DNA of 64,000 bases from Cristatella mucedo (taxonomy: Eukaryota > Bryozoa > Phylactolaemata > Cristatellidae), in contig WPIO01000058.1 in the NCBI GenBank assembly GCA_009760855.2, forward strand, positions 535,001 through 599,000. The letters are read 5' to 3'. Below, one piece after another: positions 62,601-64,000 of the stretch (its first letter is position 1; each line of letters starts with the position of its first letter). The position numbers were made by a program, and so were the translations under genes. Under the pieces are notes generated by a model. It did no database searches. It was not told the DNA's origin and worked only from the letters and a program-made list of their open reading frames with translations.

Positions 62601-64000
62601 TCTTTCTAAAGGTATCTTTTGTCTGGCCGTTCTGCGAGGCTAGACTGAATCAACCGAGAGCGATGCGACTCTTAGTATTAGGACCGTTGGGTAACACTCT
62701 ACGGCAGCTGTTATTAGGTCACGCCAATTTACCAAGTTATCTCGCTGACCTTAATCAAATACTTGGTAATTCCAAGCTGGTGGACTCGAAAGGCTACAAA
62801 GGCTTTAGTTCATTTTAAAGAGACTGACTCAGAAGGAAAGTCGTCCGGTAACCCCCCCCCCACCGAACTCTCTCCCTTTTGGCGGTCGGAAGCAAGATCG
62901 AGATACAGAACGCGAATTCGCTCTCCGAAAGCGCCGCTGAAAAGGCGCTTCACGCACCACAAAAATTGCAGCCTCTCTTTTGGTCATCTAGAATTTCAGC
63001 GTCTCTTAGCGTGCCGCCTGACTGCCTTTTAAGGCTTTGCGTAAAAAGAATGCGGAGTGCCTAATTAGGAGAGCCTAAAGCTGCCAACCGACGGCGAGAT
63101 GCCGGACGCTAGTTCATTTAGCGCCGCCTATAAAGAAAATCGATTGCGCCTTCTTGGGAAACCCTTGAAGCTGCGGGCCCACGGCATGGCGCCTGCACGG
63201 GGGTTTTTTCCAACTCCGAACAGGCAGGTGTGCAACATTGGTCAAGTGCCCGACTCCGCGCTCCGCCGAAGACACGCCGCCCAACCGACCCTTTAGATCT
63301 GCCGCAAACGAGATCGCTATTTCCATTTTCATAGCCTGAAGCCTCGCGCTCCGTGCGCCCCGCCTGATAGCACTCTTGTGCCTATCTAGAAACACTAGCT
63401 TTTTAGCCACTCTACACAAATTAGATCGCTTTAAAATTAATTATGGCCACCTCTAAAGACCGAATCAACGCGAGCACCCAAAGCGCACCGTCCCCAGTCG
63501 TTTCAGCGCCTAATTGAAAAAGGATTGCAACTCACGTGAAGAAGCTTCTCAAAGTTACGCACCCTAAGAATTCGGCGAAAAGACTCGACGAAAGACTCGA
63601 TGCCATTATGATTTTTTTCTTAATTTGGAGTGTCACGGCCGGCGAGACGCCGCGAGCGCTCGTCCGGTGAATCGTAATTCAAGAACACAAGCTGGTTCAA
63701 TGTTTGGGTCATAATATAAGTTCGCCTTGTTTAACTTGCCTACAAGTCATCAAGCAAACGCACGAAACATAATACAAACACAGGCCTATAAAATGAACAG
63801 ACTCATTAGTGGCGATTTCTGGGAACGGATTCAAACAGGCGACAGTCATTAAGCGACCGAGTTCGCTGTTGTTGCCTGCTTATGGTTACTTCAGTTTGTA
63901 TTGCAGAGGCATGCGGTTACGATAAAGTTTGGAATCAATTTTCATCCTAAGCTAATGAGCATTTTTTCTTCCAAGTAACGGTTTATTGTGGAGTTACAAT
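62601..64000. other. Window end, no gene recognised
   Basis: No coding similarity or repeat family recognised. A poly-C run lies near 62853-62862. Confidence 0.4.

Noticed and set aside
1-64000. CRISPR array, operons or other prokaryotic systems
   Set aside because: No regularly spaced repeats; split genes, LINEs and SINEs show animal nuclear DNA.

Overview
This is animal (metazoan) nuclear DNA, most likely from an invertebrate. Genes are split by GT-AG introns of 90 bp to 9 kb. The spaces between exons are filled with decayed non-LTR retrotransposons, tRNA-derived SINEs and DNA transposons, with microsatellites and a CpG-rich promoter-like region. Nothing bacterial or viral was seen. The phylum cannot be fixed from this window.

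The only host genes I can support are two head-to-tail, same-strand copies of an HCN-like channel gene (hyperpolarization-activated, cyclic-nucleotide-gated pacemaker family). The downstream copy (ATG 37754, stop 55855-55857) has nine coding exons totalling 1,917 nt. All splice phases fit and all eight donors are GT, giving a 638-residue protein: variable N-terminus, S1-S6 with a charged S4 and a GIGYGQ filter, C-linker, a cyclic-nucleotide-binding domain (CNBD) and a short tail. The upstream copy (about 2.5-21.8 kb) keeps eight of these exons in the same order, with identical or nearly identical lengths. It has a probable frameshift in exon 1, no recognisable first CNBD exon, GC or poor donors, and has lost the Gly and Arg that bind cAMP. 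It is either a pseudogene in early decay or a cAMP-blind paralogue. Both copies differ from classical HCN channels in the same ways: Gly at the Cys/Thr filter position, one S4 triplet fewer, and an S4-S5 linker four residues shorter. They therefore look like a distinct HCN subfamily that duplicated locally.

Mobile DNA makes up much of the rest. LINE A and LINE B are two L2/CR1-type families with apurinic endonuclease and reverse transcriptase, present as many fragments on both strands. The best LINE A copy is at 5.64-8.80 kb; the best LINE B copy is at 34.2-36.2 kb. SINE1 is tRNA-derived and shares its 3' end with LINE A, which suggests it is mobilised by LINE A. SINE2 is a second tRNA-derived family, with one 183-bp copy inside a LINE B and flanked by a perfect 10-bp target duplication. 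DNA transposons are a decayed BED/hAT transposase (14.75-16.56 kb), a pogo/Tigger-like end (to 18718) and a 189-bp SPIN-like hAT MITE (57618-57806).

Layout: 1-2.5 kb LINE debris; 2.5-21.8 kb upstream channel copy with LINEs, SINEs and the hAT relic in its introns; 21.8-36.3 kb intergenic LINE/SINE mosaic; 36.3-38.6 kb CpG-rich first exon and upstream region of the downstream copy; 38.6-55.9 kb its remaining exons; 55.9-64 kb LINE A, the SPIN-like MITE and a second GC-rich island (61.75-62.45 kb) that may belong to a neighbouring gene.
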